From NCBI RefSeq assembly GCF_040786285.1, contig NZ_JBFMKQ010000002.1, positions 806,001 through 870,000 of the forward strand: a stretch of 64,000 nt of DNA, read 5' to 3'. Positions within the stretch are counted from its first letter, which is position 1, and each line of letters starts with the position of its first letter. The stretch comes from Aquimarina sp040786285 (GTDB taxonomy: Bacteria > Bacteroidota > Bacteroidia > Flavobacteriales > Flavobacteriaceae). The notes below the pieces were generated by a model, which saw only the letters and a program-made list of their open reading frames with translations, made no database searches and was not told where the DNA came from. Positions 1 to 9,694 of this stretch are shown in pieces. Position numbers and translations under genes: made by a program.

Positions 1-442
1 TTGTTGAGAATAGCAAAGAATTCATATTTTCTTCTCCTTCGCCAAGTAGGGTTCTTAAGGGCATGCCATGAAAATTGCAACTAGGAGAATCACAAGGTCG
101 ATTAATATCGGCATGGGCATCAAACCAAATAACTCCAAGGTTGGGATATTTTTGGTTTAGATAGGATACCGGAACAATCTCTAACCCACAATCACCGCCA
201 ATGGTTTTGATATTTTTGGGTTGAATATGATCTATTTCCTTTTTTAAACGCATTAACTGTTCTACAATAGCATCATAATTATTGATATGATATTTTTGTG
301 TTCCATTTTTTCCTGCTCGAATATCAGAAAGCAGAATTTTTTTGAACGCTGCATCATTAAGATATTCTAAAATGGCTTTTGCGCCAGATTCGATATCTTT
401 ACCGGTACCAGATCCCTGCCATTGTGGAAAATAGATTTTCAT
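1..442 (-). CDS. Arginase/ureohydrolase family protein, partial (3' end outside window)
   Basis: The frame begins at the ATG at 440-442 and stays open to the window edge, so the C-terminus is missing. The start reads MKIYFPQWQGSGTGKD. Ureohydrolase metal-site motifs are visible: an IGGDCG stretch where most family members have GGDHS, and WFDAHADIN, which carries the Asp-Ala-His-x-Asp manganese ligands. The family hydrolyses guanidino compounds (arginine, agmatine, formiminoglutamate) using a binuclear manganese centre; the substrate cannot be told here. The His-to-Cys change in the first motif removes one usual metal ligand and may indicate a divergent subfamily. The gene starts 4 bases after the stop of the DUF2867-type gene and is probably the third gene of an operon headed by the M1 peptidase. 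Confidence 0.8.
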   Translation of the reverse strand, partial: MKIYFPQWQGSGTGKDIESGAKAILEYLNDAAFKKILLSDIRAGKNGTQKYHINNYDAIVEQLMRLKKEIDHIQPKNIKTIGGDCGLEIVPVSYLNQKYPNLGVIWFDAHADINRPCDSPSCNFHGMPLRTLLGEGEENMNSLLFST

Positions 443-446
443 TGTT

Positions 447-989
447 TCAGGTTGTGATAGTATTTAATTTATGTATTTCTTTAATTGTGTTTCTCAACAT
501 ATTTTTGACAATCAATTTATGAAATGGCTTTACAGGTAAGAAATACAATCTACCTAATGTATTATTAAACTTGACAATGGTTGAAATAATTAATTCCTTT
601 TGATCTCGATCAGCAGGTTCTAACAAAAGTGAAACTCTAAAATTAAGATGATGATCATCTTCGCCAAGAATTAATTCACCCTCATTTTGTTCATACACTT
701 TAAAAATTCCTATTCGTTTTCCTTTTTCAATAGTAAAGTGGTTAGAAAGTATGTCTTTTTTATGAAGAGTGTTACCCGTTTTTAATCCAAAGATCGAAAC
801 TATTTTATTTCGAAATACCATTAACAGATCTATCCATCTGGGAGAGGAAGTGAGAAATGCTTTGCTTATTTCTTCTATAGATATGTTATTATTTTCTTTT
901 TGAATTTGGCCGAAATAACTATCCGCATAATCATATTTGATTTTTGATAACATTGAATTCTCTGGAAAGGCTATTTTCTTAATTTTCAT
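447..989 (-). CDS. DUF2867-type protein, function unknown
   Basis: A protein of about 180 residues with no signal peptide or membrane segment. It resembles the DUF2867 family: an N-terminal segment ending YADSYFGQI, a middle RWIDLLMVFRNKIVSIFGL stretch, and a C-terminal half predicted to be beta-rich and ending in helices. I prefer the ATG at 987-989, which overlaps the last base of the M1 peptidase stop codon (TGATG), over the GTG three bases upstream at 990-992. The overlap implies translational coupling. The family's biochemical function is not established. The arginase-family gene starts 4 bases downstream. Confidence 0.7.
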   Translation of the reverse strand: MKIKKIAFPENSMLSKIKYDYADSYFGQIQKENNNISIEEISKAFLTSSPRWIDLLMVFRNKIVSIFGLKTGNTLHKKDILSNHFTIEKGKRIGIFKVYEQNEGELILGEDDHHLNFRVSLLLEPADRDQKELIISTIVKFNNTLGRLYFLPVKPFHKLIVKNMLRNTIKEIHKLNTITT

Positions 990-2617
990 CACAAAGGCTT
1001 CACATTTACATAAAAATTGGGGTCTACACTAAGTTTCTCTCCTTTTAATTCCTTTGTTTGCCATTCGGCATTAGGTTGAACCCATTCAGGTTTATCATCG
1101 ATAAAAAGGCGAACTGGCATATCAAATTTTTCAATTATATCGACATAGCGGTATGTTAACTTGCCTTGCTTAAAAGAGTATTCGAGGGTTGGAATTTTAG
1201 TTGTTCTCAGATACTGGTCAAAAAACTCGGTAAGATCTATTTTGGTAGCCTTACTTATATAATCCTCGATTTGTTTTGTGGTAACGGTTTGATGGTAGAA
1301 TTCTGAATTTAACCCTCTAAGAACAGATCGCCATTTCTCATCATCTTCAATAAGTTGACGAAGGGTATGCAACATGTTTGCGCCTTTATAGTACATATCG
1401 CTAGAACCTTCATTGTTTACATTATAGGATCCAATAACGGGTTTGTCGTTTTGTATGTTTCTTCTGGTTCCTATTACATATTCTGAAGATGCTTGTTTTC
1501 CGTAATGATAATCAAGAAATAAATTTTCAGAATAGGCAGTAAAACCTTCATGTACCCACATGTCTGCAGCATCTTTGTAAGTAATATTATTGGCAAACCA
1601 TTCGTGACCAGCTTCATGAATAATAATAAAATCAAATTTTAATCCCCATCCAGAACCCGAAAGATCGGTACCAAGATATCCATTAGCATATTTGTTTCCG
1701 TAGGTTACAGAACTCTGATGCTCCATACCCAGATAAGGAACTTCGACAAGCTTAAAACTATCTTCATAAAAAGGGTAGGGGCCAAACCAATGCTCAAAGG
1801 CTTTCATCATCTTTGGCGCATCTTTGAATTGTTTTTTGGCTTTTTCAAGATGATCTCTTAACACATAATAATCCATATCAAGCGTGCCCTTTTCACCTGT
1901 ATATTGTTCTCCAAAATGCACATAATCCCCTATATTGATATTTACTCCATAATTATTGATTGGATTACAAACAAACCAGTGAAAGGTTTTGGTGTCATTA
2001 TCATGTTCTTCAACTTTGCGTAACCTTCCATTAGAAACGTTCATTAAATCTTTTGGAACATTAACACTAATAAGCAAGCTATCTACTTCGTCATACATAT
2101 GATCTTTATTAGGCCACCATACGCTAGCTCCTAATCCTTGACAGGAAGAGGCAATAAAATGTTTACCATTGTTATCTTTTTTCCAAGAAATACCTCCATC
2201 CCATGGTGCTCGAATGGCTTCTCTGGGTTTTCCACTGTAAAATATGTCTAGGGAGTTAATATCATTTTCTGTTTGAGGGGCGACAAGAGTTATGAAATGC
2301 GCATTGCCCTCGGATTTTACATTTAACTCTTTATTGTTCTGAAGAACTTTTTCGATTTTTAAAGGCGGTTGCAGATCCACCTGTATTACATCATGATTTT
2401 TTAACACCTTATACTGAATCGTGTTTTTTCCTGTAATTGTTTTAGTATCCGGATCTACTTTAATATCTAGATGATAGTACGTTAAATCCCACCATTCTCG
2501 CTCGGGTGTTATAGATCCGCGCAATGTGTCTTGCCTGGTGAATTTTGATTCTTGAGCAAATACAAATAATGTTTGAAGTATACATAGTAATAAAAAGACC
2601 GATCTGTGCATTATCAT
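989..2617 (-). CDS. Secreted M1 family zinc aminopeptidase
   Basis: A 542-residue protein starting with a signal peptide (MIMHRSVFLLLCILQTLFVFAQ). The M1 zinc site is complete: HEAGH at residues 334-338 and the third ligand, Glu357, in WVHEGFTAYSE, at the normal 18-residue spacing. A GMEHQSS segment upstream matches the family's GxMEN exopeptidase motif in an altered form (Asn to His), so specificity may differ from classical aminopeptidase N. It is shorter than ~850-residue aminopeptidase N and lacks the long C-terminal helical domain. It probably trims N-terminal residues from peptides in the periplasm or at the cell surface. It is the first gene of an operon with the DUF2867 and arginase-family genes; a strong hairpin separates it from the upstream symporter gene. 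Confidence 0.9.
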   Translation of the reverse strand: MIMHRSVFLLLCILQTLFVFAQESKFTRQDTLRGSITPEREWWDLTYYHLDIKVDPDTKTITGKNTIQYKVLKNHDVIQVDLQPPLKIEKVLQNNKELNVKSEGNAHFITLVAPQTENDINSLDIFYSGKPREAIRAPWDGGISWKKDNNGKHFIASSCQGLGASVWWPNKDHMYDEVDSLLISVNVPKDLMNVSNGRLRKVEEHDNDTKTFHWFVCNPINNYGVNINIGDYVHFGEQYTGEKGTLDMDYYVLRDHLEKAKKQFKDAPKMMKAFEHWFGPYPFYEDSFKLVEVPYLGMEHQSSVTYGNKYANGYLGTDLSGSGWGLKFDFIIIHEAGHEWFANNITYKDAADMWVHEGFTAYSENLFLDYHYGKQASSEYVIGTRRNIQNDKPVIGSYNVNNEGSSDMYYKGANMLHTLRQLIEDDEKWRSVLRGLNSEFYHQTVTTKQIEDYISKATKIDLTEFFDQYLRTTKIPTLEYSFKQGKLTYRYVDIIEKFDMPVRLFIDDKPEWVQPNAEWQTKELKGEKLSVDPNFYVNVKPL

Positions 2618-2655
2618 GAAATTAGTATTCTAGAGGAATTAAAGTTAAAACAAGT

Positions 2656-2699
2656 AAAGCAACTAAGATAATAATAGTTGTGATTATCTTAGTTGCTTT
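2656..2699 (-). terminator. Intrinsic terminator after the sodium:solute symporter
   Basis: A perfect 17-base inverted repeat (arms 2656-2672 and 2683-2699, 10-base loop) lies between the symporter stop and the M1 peptidase start. The arms begin with AAA and end with TTT, so it could act in both directions. On the minus strand it would end the kinase-regulator-symporter transcript. Confidence 0.8.
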
Positions 2700-2720
2700 G
2701 ATACTTCTTTAACTCATAAT

Positions 2721-4661
2721 TTATAAAATGTTTGCTCTAATTTTTTTCCATAATTTACTTAAAATGTAAGCTGCGCTAATGACCACAATAGTTAGAATAA
2801 TAGCTAGCGTATATTTGCCGTAGATCCAATACCCTGTGGCAAAAAGTACTCCGTAAATTAAAACGCAAGCCACTAGCATAGCCAAAATACCCGAAGGTAC
2901 ACTCCATTGGCTAAAATCGTTTTTGATAGTTACTTGTTGTTGTTCGGCTGCTTTAATGGTTGTTTTCCAACCCGGACCACCAGGTTGAATTTTTTTGTAA
3001 AAATCAAATAGTACCTTATCGTCTTCTGGTTTTGTTAAATAGGTGACGACGATCCAAATAATTGAGGTAATACCAACAACTAGAAGATACTTAGACCATC
3101 CCGGAAGCATTCCTTCACCAAATAAGGCAAGATTAACAGATTCTAAATTAAAAATAATAGATACTATACCCGAGGCGAACATTCCGGAGATTTCACTCCA
3201 TGCATTGATGCGCCACCAAAACCATCGTAGAATAAATATTAAACCTGTACCGGCACCAAACATAATGATATAGTCAAAAATTTGTTTGGCATTAGTTAGT
3301 TTAAGTGCCAAAACAGTGCTTATAATCATTAAAACGGCCGTAGAAATTCTACCTACCAGGACTAATTCTTTTTCTGAAGCATTTTTATTGACTTGTTGTA
3401 TATAAAAATCATTTACGATATAGGAGGACCCCCAATTGAGATGTGTAGAAATTGTAGACATAAAAGCAGCGATTAGTGAAGCTAATACAAGTCCTAATAA
3501 ACCAGAAGGTAATCGAGTAAGCATAGCTGAGTATGCCAGATCATGTCCGATTTTATCTTTTTGCACTTTTTCTTCTGGAAAAGCTTCTCGTATAGCGGTA
3601 AGTCCTTCAGATGCAAAATAGTAGGTATCCATTCTTTCTTTTTCTTCGTCTGTAAGTGTTCTGGTTTCCTCTAATTTTTGTAATTCAACATAGTTGTGTT
3701 TTGCAGCTTCCATGGTATTTGCATCGTCTTTTGGATATAATACTAACGAAGCTAATGCAACTAAAATCCAAGGCCATGGTCTCAATGCATAGTGCATAAT
3801 ATTAAAGAAAAAAGTAGCGCCTATGGCATGATTTTCATCTTTTGCTGCTAACATTCGTTGCGCTATATATCCACCACCTCCTGGTTCTCCCCCGGGATAC
3901 CAGGAACTCCACCATTGTACAGCCAAAGGTATGATCAAGAGCGTGATTAATAATTCTGTATTATCAAAATCAGGGAGTAACGATATTTTATCAATAACTT
4001 GAGGGTGGGTGATCAAGTTAGAAACACCATTAACTTCGGGAAGATTAACACAGTAATAAGCTGCACCAATAGCCCCAATCATTGCCGTAAAAAACAAAAC
4101 AAAATCGGTATATACTACACCTCTAAAACCTCCAACAGCACTAAAAATTACTGTGATCACCGCAGCAATACCAACTGTGTATAAAGGATCAAGCCCTAAC
4201 ATTACCTGGCTAATTTTTATGGCAGCTAGAGTAACCCCAGACATGGCAAGTACGTTAAATATGACTCCTAAATATATGGCACGAAAACCTCTTAAAAAAT
4301 GTGCAGGTTTACCCCCATATCTAAGGTCATAAAACTCGATGTCTGTATTTACATTGGATTTTCTCCAAAGTTTGGCATATACGAATACAGTTAATAACCC
4401 GGTAATTAAAAAGGCCCACCAAGCCCAGTTGCCAGATACACCACCTTTTCGTACAATATCTGTAACAAGATTAGGGGTGTCTGTAGAAAATGTTGTTGCC
4501 ACCATTGATAATCCTAAAAGCCACCATGGCATATTTCTTCCGGATAGGAAAAACTCATTTGTGTTTTTTCCAGATTTTTTGGAAACTACAATTCCGATGA
4601 CTAGGGTAATGGTGAAAAATGAAAATATAAGAATAAGGTCTAAATTTGATAATGTGATCAT
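2721..4661 (-). CDS. Sodium:solute symporter (SSS family)
   Basis: A 646-residue polytopic inner-membrane protein with about 13-15 hydrophobic segments. The first segment is near the N-terminus (LDLILIFSFFTITLVIGIVV), followed by the family's FFLSGRNMPWW motif, SMVATTFSTDTPNLVTDIVRKGG, and a PGGEPGGGGYIAQRMLAAKDE-type loop. Such transporters couple Na+ entry to uptake of sugars, amino acids or other solutes. The gene starts 11 bases after the LytTR regulator stop and ends at a strong terminator, so it is the last gene of a kinase-regulator-transporter operon. Its position beside a chitin locus suggests N-acetylglucosamine or chitobiose as substrate; that is inference from context, because SSS substrate cannot be read from sequence. 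Confidence 0.88.
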   Translation of the reverse strand: MITLSNLDLILIFSFFTITLVIGIVVSKKSGKNTNEFFLSGRNMPWWLLGLSMVATTFSTDTPNLVTDIVRKGGVSGNWAWWAFLITGLLTVFVYAKLWRKSNVNTDIEFYDLRYGGKPAHFLRGFRAIYLGVIFNVLAMSGVTLAAIKISQVMLGLDPLYTVGIAAVITVIFSAVGGFRGVVYTDFVLFFTAMIGAIGAAYYCVNLPEVNGVSNLITHPQVIDKISLLPDFDNTELLITLLIIPLAVQWWSSWYPGGEPGGGGYIAQRMLAAKDENHAIGATFFFNIMHYALRPWPWILVALASLVLYPKDDANTMEAAKHNYVELQKLEETRTLTDEEKERMDTYYFASEGLTAIREAFPEEKVQKDKIGHDLAYSAMLTRLPSGLLGLVLASLIAAFMSTISTHLNWGSSYIVNDFYIQQVNKNASEKELVLVGRISTAVLMIISTVLALKLTNAKQIFDYIIMFGAGTGLIFILRWFWWRINAWSEISGMFASGIVSIIFNLESVNLALFGEGMLPGWSKYLLVVGITSIIWIVVTYLTKPEDDKVLFDFYKKIQPGGPGWKTTIKAAEQQQVTIKNDFSQWSVPSGILAMLVACVLIYGVLFATGYWIYGKYTLAIILTIVVISAAYILSKLWKKIRANIL

Positions 4662-4672
4662 TCAGATGATTT

Positions 4673-5398
4673 TTAAATGTGTAAATCTTTGTTGTTATTA
4701 AAAATGGTTTCTTTTACATGTTTTACATAATTGCGCCCGATAGGAATTTTTTTAGAATCGATTTCTACCAAGTTTCCTTCTACAGATTTTATTTTATCTA
4801 TGGCGATAGTATATGATCTGTGAACACGCATGAAATTAGAGTTAGGCAACTCTTCAGTAATTCCGGTAAGTGATTTATGAACAAGATAATTACCTTGTAT
4901 GGTAATAACTTTTATATAGTCTTTAAGACTTTCTATATATAAGATTTCCTTTAGAAGGATTTTTACTAGTTTTTTGTCGACTTTCAGGAAAATAAAAGGT
5001 TCTTTGTTTCCTGTATATTCTCCTTTTTTAGATTGACTTTGATTAATAACCTGATTTAGTTTGTTAATGGTTTTCAAAAATCGATTAAAAGGTATTGGTT
5101 TAACCAGGTAATCCAAAACATCTAATTCAAAACTTTCTACGGCATATTCTCTATAGGCAGTCGTAATAACAACCTGATAATCGTGTTTGCTATTTTTAAT
5201 AAAGTCTAAGCCGCTCATTTCTGGCATGTTAATGTCTAGAAATAGTACATCTACCTGTCCGCGTTCAATAATTTCTATTGCTTCTATGGGATTGTTAAAA
5301 GAGCCCAATAGTTCGATGTTTTTAAAAGAAGCTAAATGAGATTCTATAATTTTTATAGCGTAAGGTTCGTCGTCAATAATTATACATCTGATACTCAT
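4673..5398 (-). CDS. LytTR-family response regulator
   Basis: A 241-residue two-domain regulator. The receiver domain (about 1-120) has the acidic pair Asp9-Asp10 and the phospho-acceptor Asp55 in VLFLDINMPEMSG. The C-terminal LytTR DNA-binding domain (about 140-235) has the typical YIESLKDYIKV, NFMRVHRSYTI and IPIGRNY stretches. Its ATG overlaps the stop of the cognate kinase by 4 bases (ATGA). Equivalent pairs occur next to SusCD genes in Bacteroidota polysaccharide loci, so it probably controls the divergent chitin susCD genes, the adjacent symporter, or both. Target sites were not recognised. Confidence 0.93.
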   Translation of the reverse strand: MSIRCIIIDDEPYAIKIIESHLASFKNIELLGSFNNPIEAIEIIERGQVDVLFLDINMPEMSGLDFIKNSKHDYQVVITTAYREYAVESFELDVLDYLVKPIPFNRFLKTINKLNQVINQSQSKKGEYTGNKEPFIFLKVDKKLVKILLKEILYIESLKDYIKVITIQGNYLVHKSLTGITEELPNSNFMRVHRSYTIAIDKIKSVEGNLVEIDSKKIPIGRNYVKHVKETIFNNNKDLHI

Positions 5399-6444
5399 AA
5401 TATGGGGATTTTCAGTAATACGTTAAACGTATTATCAATAATTTTGGTTTCTAAAGAATACTTGTTTTTATAAAGTAACTCTAGTCGTCGTCTAACATTT
5501 TCGATTCCTATACCATGTTTTTTTTCTTTAGAGGTATTTGTATTAAAATTGTTGGTTGCCGAGAAGATGAGTTGTTCATTTTTTTTATTTTCGAATTGAA
5601 TGTCTAAGGATACTGTATCATTATTTTTACTTCCATGCTTAAAACAATTTTCAATAAATGGAAGAAGTAAAAGTGGTGGTATTGCAATATCATCTATATT
5701 TCCTTTAATCTGAATTTCTGAAGTTACCTTATCACCATACCGCATTCGTTCGAGTTCCAAATAGCTTTGAATATAGTTGATTTCACTTAATAAACCTATT
5801 TTGGGTTCTTTTACATCATAAAGTACATATTGCATGATCTCAGATAGTTTTAAGACTACATCAGGGGCTTTTTCAGATTTTTCTATAGTCAAATAGTATA
5901 GGTTGTTTAATGTGTTAAAAAAGAAATGTGGTTGTATTTGAGACTTAAGGTATTTCAGTTCTGTCTGTAATTGAAGTTTTTGTAAAGATTCATTCTTTTT
6001 ACGTTCATATATCCAATCACTTGCTAGCTTTATGGCAGTAACCAGTGCAACTACATAAATTTCCCCGATGGTAACCGCTACAATGTGGTTAAAGCTAAAA
6101 GCTTTCTGTGCGCCTATAGCTTCAGGCCAAATATTACTTGTTACCAATAATAGATTAAGCCCTGTTCTTGCTACGTAGACCGCGGCAAGAGAAATAATGA
6201 CAGAGAAAAAATAGAGGGTATATTTTCTTTTTAATATGAATTTTGGGATTAGATAATTGATATGAAAGTATGTAAGAACAATATGTATTGTAAATTCTAC
6301 AAGGTTTGATTTTAAAGAATACACATAGTCATCAAAATAACTTCCCCAACGAACAAAATTGATGACAAAATACCCTATCCAGAAGAAGAAATGATACTTT
6401 ATCGGAATTCTATATGAATATGTTTTGGGTACTTTATTTGGCAT
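5395..6444 (-). CDS. LytS/YehU-type sensor histidine kinase
   Basis: A 349-residue membrane kinase. About four transmembrane helices fill residues 20-155, followed by a short coiled coil and the His_kinase domain, with His173 in QIQPHFFFNTLNNLYYL as the likely phosphorylated residue. The ATPase part keeps the N-box (LPFIENCFKHGS) and a G-box (HGIGIENVRRRLELL). There is no separate extracellular sensor domain, so the signal may be sensed in the membrane or via a partner such as the symporter encoded downstream. It overlaps the response regulator by 4 bases and is divergent from the susC gene at 6683, with 238 bases between them. Confidence 0.93.
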   Translation of the reverse strand: MPNKVPKTYSYRIPIKYHFFFWIGYFVINFVRWGSYFDDYVYSLKSNLVEFTIHIVLTYFHINYLIPKFILKRKYTLYFFSVIISLAAVYVARTGLNLLLVTSNIWPEAIGAQKAFSFNHIVAVTIGEIYVVALVTAIKLASDWIYERKKNESLQKLQLQTELKYLKSQIQPHFFFNTLNNLYYLTIEKSEKAPDVVLKLSEIMQYVLYDVKEPKIGLLSEINYIQSYLELERMRYGDKVTSEIQIKGNIDDIAIPPLLLLPFIENCFKHGSKNNDTVSLDIQFENKKNEQLIFSATNNFNTNTSKEKKHGIGIENVRRRLELLYKNKYSLETKIIDNTFNVLLKIPIL

Positions 6445-6682
6445 TGATTACTATTCTTTTTGTGAAAAATTGTTAATAAACGTGAAAAAATTATGTGTTT
6501 TTTTTGTTAAAAACAAAATACTTTGCCAAATATTTAAAAATGTGTTTATTTCTAAAAACGCTGGTATACGAAAATATGTTGTTTGTTGTTTTTTTAATGT
6601 TGTTCGGATATTTAATTTCTTTTTCAACTTAATTCATAAAACCTTTAAAACTTAATAAACAAACAAATCAATCTTAAACTAC

Positions 6683-9600
6683 ATGAGAAAAAGTATTTTA
6701 GTTTTCTCTGCTTTTTTATCCTTTTTGATTATTCAACAAGTAAAAGCACAGGAAAAAGTAATTACTGGAACAGTAACTTCTGCAGGAGCAAATTCAGTAC
6801 CTCTGCCAGGAGTTAATGTTATAGTAAAAGGGACAACAAGAGGAGTACAAACAGATTTTGATGGGCGATATACAATTGAAGCATCATTAGGAGAAATTTT
6901 AGAGTTCAGTTATTTGGGGCTTACATCAATTTCTGTAACAGTAGACGCATCGAGTACAATCGATGTCTCTATGGAAGAAAATTTAGAGCAATTAGACGAT
7001 GTAGTGGTAACTGCCTTGGGGATTCAAAAAAGCAGGAAATCGCTAACATATGCCGCTCAGGATATTAATGCCAATGAGCTTAGTAAGGTTAAACAAACCA
7101 ATCCTGTAAACAGTTTATCAGGAAAAGTATCGGGAGTGGTTATAAATCGAAGCTCTTCTGGAGCAGGAGGATCGGTAAAGGTTACATTAAGAGGTAATTC
7201 TTCTTTAGGGAACAATCAACCTCTCTATGTTGTTGATGGTATTCCATTATCCAATCCAACAGGAGGTCAGCCTGATAACACTTTTGGAGATCTTAATGGA
7301 GGAAACAGAGACGGAGGTGATGTCTTGTCACTTATAAACCCTGATGATATAGAATCATTGACCGTATTAAAAGGGGCTTCAGCTTCAGCATTATATGGAA
7401 GTGCTGGTTTAAACGGTGTTATATTGATTACTACTAAAAAAGGTAAAGCGGGAGGCTTTATAGTAGATTTCTCTTCTAATGTTTTGGTAGAAAATGCAGC
7501 GTATTATTTAGATTTGAATGATGAGGCAGAACGTAATGTAGATGACTTTTTTAATACTGGGTTAACCTCGATAACATCCCTATCTGTATCTGGAGGTTCA
7601 GAGAATGCCCAAACCTATTTTTCATATTCTAACACTTTTGCATCTGGCGTACTTCCGACTAATGATTTAAAACAACATACCATTAATATTAGGGAGACAG
7701 CTAAATTTTTTAATAACATTGTGACTGCCAATGCTAGTGTTTTGGCAACAACACAAACTATTGATAATCGACCGGTATCAGGATTATATTTTAATCCATT
7801 AGTGGGTGCCTATAATTTTGATGCGCCGGGAGAACAGCTTTCTGATTATGAGAATTTTGAGGCATTTGATCCCGTTAGAAGAATTCAAACACAGCGTTGG
7901 TTTAGAGGCACCTCTGATATTGAACAAAACCCATTTTGGATATTAGAAAGAAATGCCAGTGAGGATACTAATAGAAAGTTATTAGCCTCTTTGAATTTGA
8001 AGTTTGAAATTAGCGATTGGATATCACTACAAACCCGAGGGACTTATGATCAAACCCTTCTTGGGTATGATAAAGAAATATATGCTACCACCGAAGCAAC
8101 ATTGGCTCCCAGTACAGGTCGATATATTTATAATGAGCAAGATATAAAACAGATTTATGGAGATATAATTACCACCATAAATAAACAATTTAATAAAGTT
8201 TCTTTATCGGCCAATATTGGAGCGAGTACTACAAGAACAACTACAGAAATTCTTAATGCAGATTCAGGCACCAATGGTGGATTGCAATTTGCTAATGTTT
8301 TTTCTATTCAAAATTTTAATGCCAATCCAGGAGTGTCTATTTCTCAGCAATCATTAGAAAAAAAGATAAACTCGATATTTGCAAGTACGACTATTGGGTT
8401 TGATGAGAAATTATATATAGATCTTACCGCTCGTAATGATTGGTCATCTTCTTTACCATCAAGTAACAACTCATATTTTTATCCTTCGGTTGGGGTGACA
8501 GGTATTTTAAGTGAAGTTTTTGATATGGGAGATAAAATTTCATTTGCCAAAATACGAGGGTCGTATGCCGAGGTTGGTAATGATGTTCCTGCAAATACAG
8601 TTTTTCCTGAACGAGAGATTTTATTTGGAGGTGGTTTGAATCCATTAAATCCAGTACGCCCTCTCGGAGAAGTTAGGCCAGAGCAACAAACGTCTTATGA
8701 AATAGGAACAGAATGGAAGTTTTTTGATAATCGATTCGGTTTCGATATTGGGTATTACCGAACAAGTACAATTGATCAATATTTTCAGGTGCCAGTTTCT
8801 ACAGGTACAGGATCTGTTACAGTTGGAGTTAACTCAGGAGATATTGTTAATACAGGTTTCGAAGGAGCTATTTTCGTAATACCTGTTAAAACCGAAAAAT
8901 TTAGCTGGACCTCAAATATTAATTTTGCAACGAATGACAATGAAGTAAAAGAAATTAGTAACCCTTCAGAAGATGTGCAAATTGGTTTTACAGAAGTGTC
9001 ACCTAAAGGGGTTAATACCTTTGCATCATATCTTGTCGAAGGAGGTTCTTATGGTGATATTTATGCTCAAGTAGTAAAACGCGATGCCAATGGTCGTCCT
9101 GTCGTAGATAATGGGGCTATTGTTATTAATGACGAAAATCCTGATAATGTTATAGAAGGTTTAGAAAAAGTAGGTAACGCTAATCCGGATTTTACTCTAG
9201 GATGGAATAATTCTATTACGTATAAGAATATAAGTTTAGATTTTTTAATCGATGGAAAATTTGGAGGAGAAACGGTTAGTATAACTGAGGCCGTTGTAGA
9301 AGGATCAAGTAACAATTCACAACGAGAAACAGATAATGGTACTATAGAAGTAGTAAATCTAGCAGGAGATGTTTCTACACTTTCTGCCCAAGAGTATTAT
9401 GGTCTAGCAGGAGGTCGAAATGGTTTTTCTGGAGAGTATGTATATAGTGCTACAAATGTTCGTTTAGCAGAATTAGCAGTGGGGTATGATTTTAAATTAT
9501 CAGACTCTTCCTTTTTCAGGAATATAAAAGCATCTTTAATTGGTAACAATTTATTTTTTTTCTATAAAGATGCTCCTCATGATCCTAACGTTACATTAAG

Positions 9601-9685
9601 TACCGGAAACGCATTGCAAGGAGTTGATATTTTAGGGCTTCCCTCTACAAGAAGCTGGGGATTGAATATTAATTTAACTTTTTAA
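6683..9685 (+). CDS. SusC/RagA-family TonB-dependent outer-membrane transporter, chitin locus
   Basis: A 1000-residue outer-membrane receptor with a signal peptide (MRKSILVFSAFLSFLIIQQVKAQ). A carboxypeptidase-D-like beta domain (about 25-105, with VPLPGVNVIVKGTTRGVQTDFDG) comes before the TonB box/plug region (SGVVINRSS, LYVVDGIPLSNP) and a beta-barrel ending in an aromatic-terminal strand (SWGLNINLTF). There is no N-terminal STN domain, which fits control by the nearby two-component system rather than by sigma/anti-sigma signalling. The susD partner starts 9 bases downstream. With GH18 and GH20 enzymes alongside, the cargo is most likely chitin oligosaccharides. The arrangement resembles the chitin utilization locus of Flavobacterium johnsoniae. 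Confidence 0.92.
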   Translation: MRKSILVFSAFLSFLIIQQVKAQEKVITGTVTSAGANSVPLPGVNVIVKGTTRGVQTDFDGRYTIEASLGEILEFSYLGLTSISVTVDASSTIDVSMEENLEQLDDVVVTALGIQKSRKSLTYAAQDINANELSKVKQTNPVNSLSGKVSGVVINRSSSGAGGSVKVTLRGNSSLGNNQPLYVVDGIPLSNPTGGQPDNTFGDLNGGNRDGGDVLSLINPDDIESLTVLKGASASALYGSAGLNGVILITTKKGKAGGFIVDFSSNVLVENAAYYLDLNDEAERNVDDFFNTGLTSITSLSVSGGSENAQTYFSYSNTFASGVLPTNDLKQHTINIRETAKFFNNIVTANASVLATTQTIDNRPVSGLYFNPLVGAYNFDAPGEQLSDYENFEAFDPVRRIQTQRWFRGTSDIEQNPFWILERNASEDTNRKLLASLNLKFEISDWISLQTRGTYDQTLLGYDKEIYATTEATLAPSTGRYIYNEQDIKQIYGDIITTINKQFNKVSLSANIGASTTRTTTEILNADSGTNGGLQFANVFSIQNFNANPGVSISQQSLEKKINSIFASTTIGFDEKLYIDLTARNDWSSSLPSSNNSYFYPSVGVTGILSEVFDMGDKISFAKIRGSYAEVGNDVPANTVFPEREILFGGGLNPLNPVRPLGEVRPEQQTSYEIGTEWKFFDNRFGFDIGYYRTSTIDQYFQVPVSTGTGSVTVGVNSGDIVNTGFEGAIFVIPVKTEKFSWTSNINFATNDNEVKEISNPSEDVQIGFTEVSPKGVNTFASYLVEGGSYGDIYAQVVKRDANGRPVVDNGAIVINDENPDNVIEGLEKVGNANPDFTLGWNNSITYKNISLDFLIDGKFGGETVSITEAVVEGSSNNSQRETDNGTIEVVNLAGDVSTLSAQEYYGLAGGRNGFSGEYVYSATNVRLAELAVGYDFKLSDSSFFRNIKASLIGNNLFFFYKDAPHDPNVTLSTGNALQGVDILGLPSTRSWGLNINLTF

Positions 9686-9694
9686 AAAAGAACT

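Noticed and set aside
4339..4701. A 120-codon plus-strand frame inside the symporter gene
   Set aside because: Antisense shadow of a well-supported membrane protein; no independent motif.
6445..6682. Promoter pair in the kinase/susC divergent region
   Set aside because: Only imperfect matches to the Bacteroidota -7 element and none with a correctly spaced -33 element.
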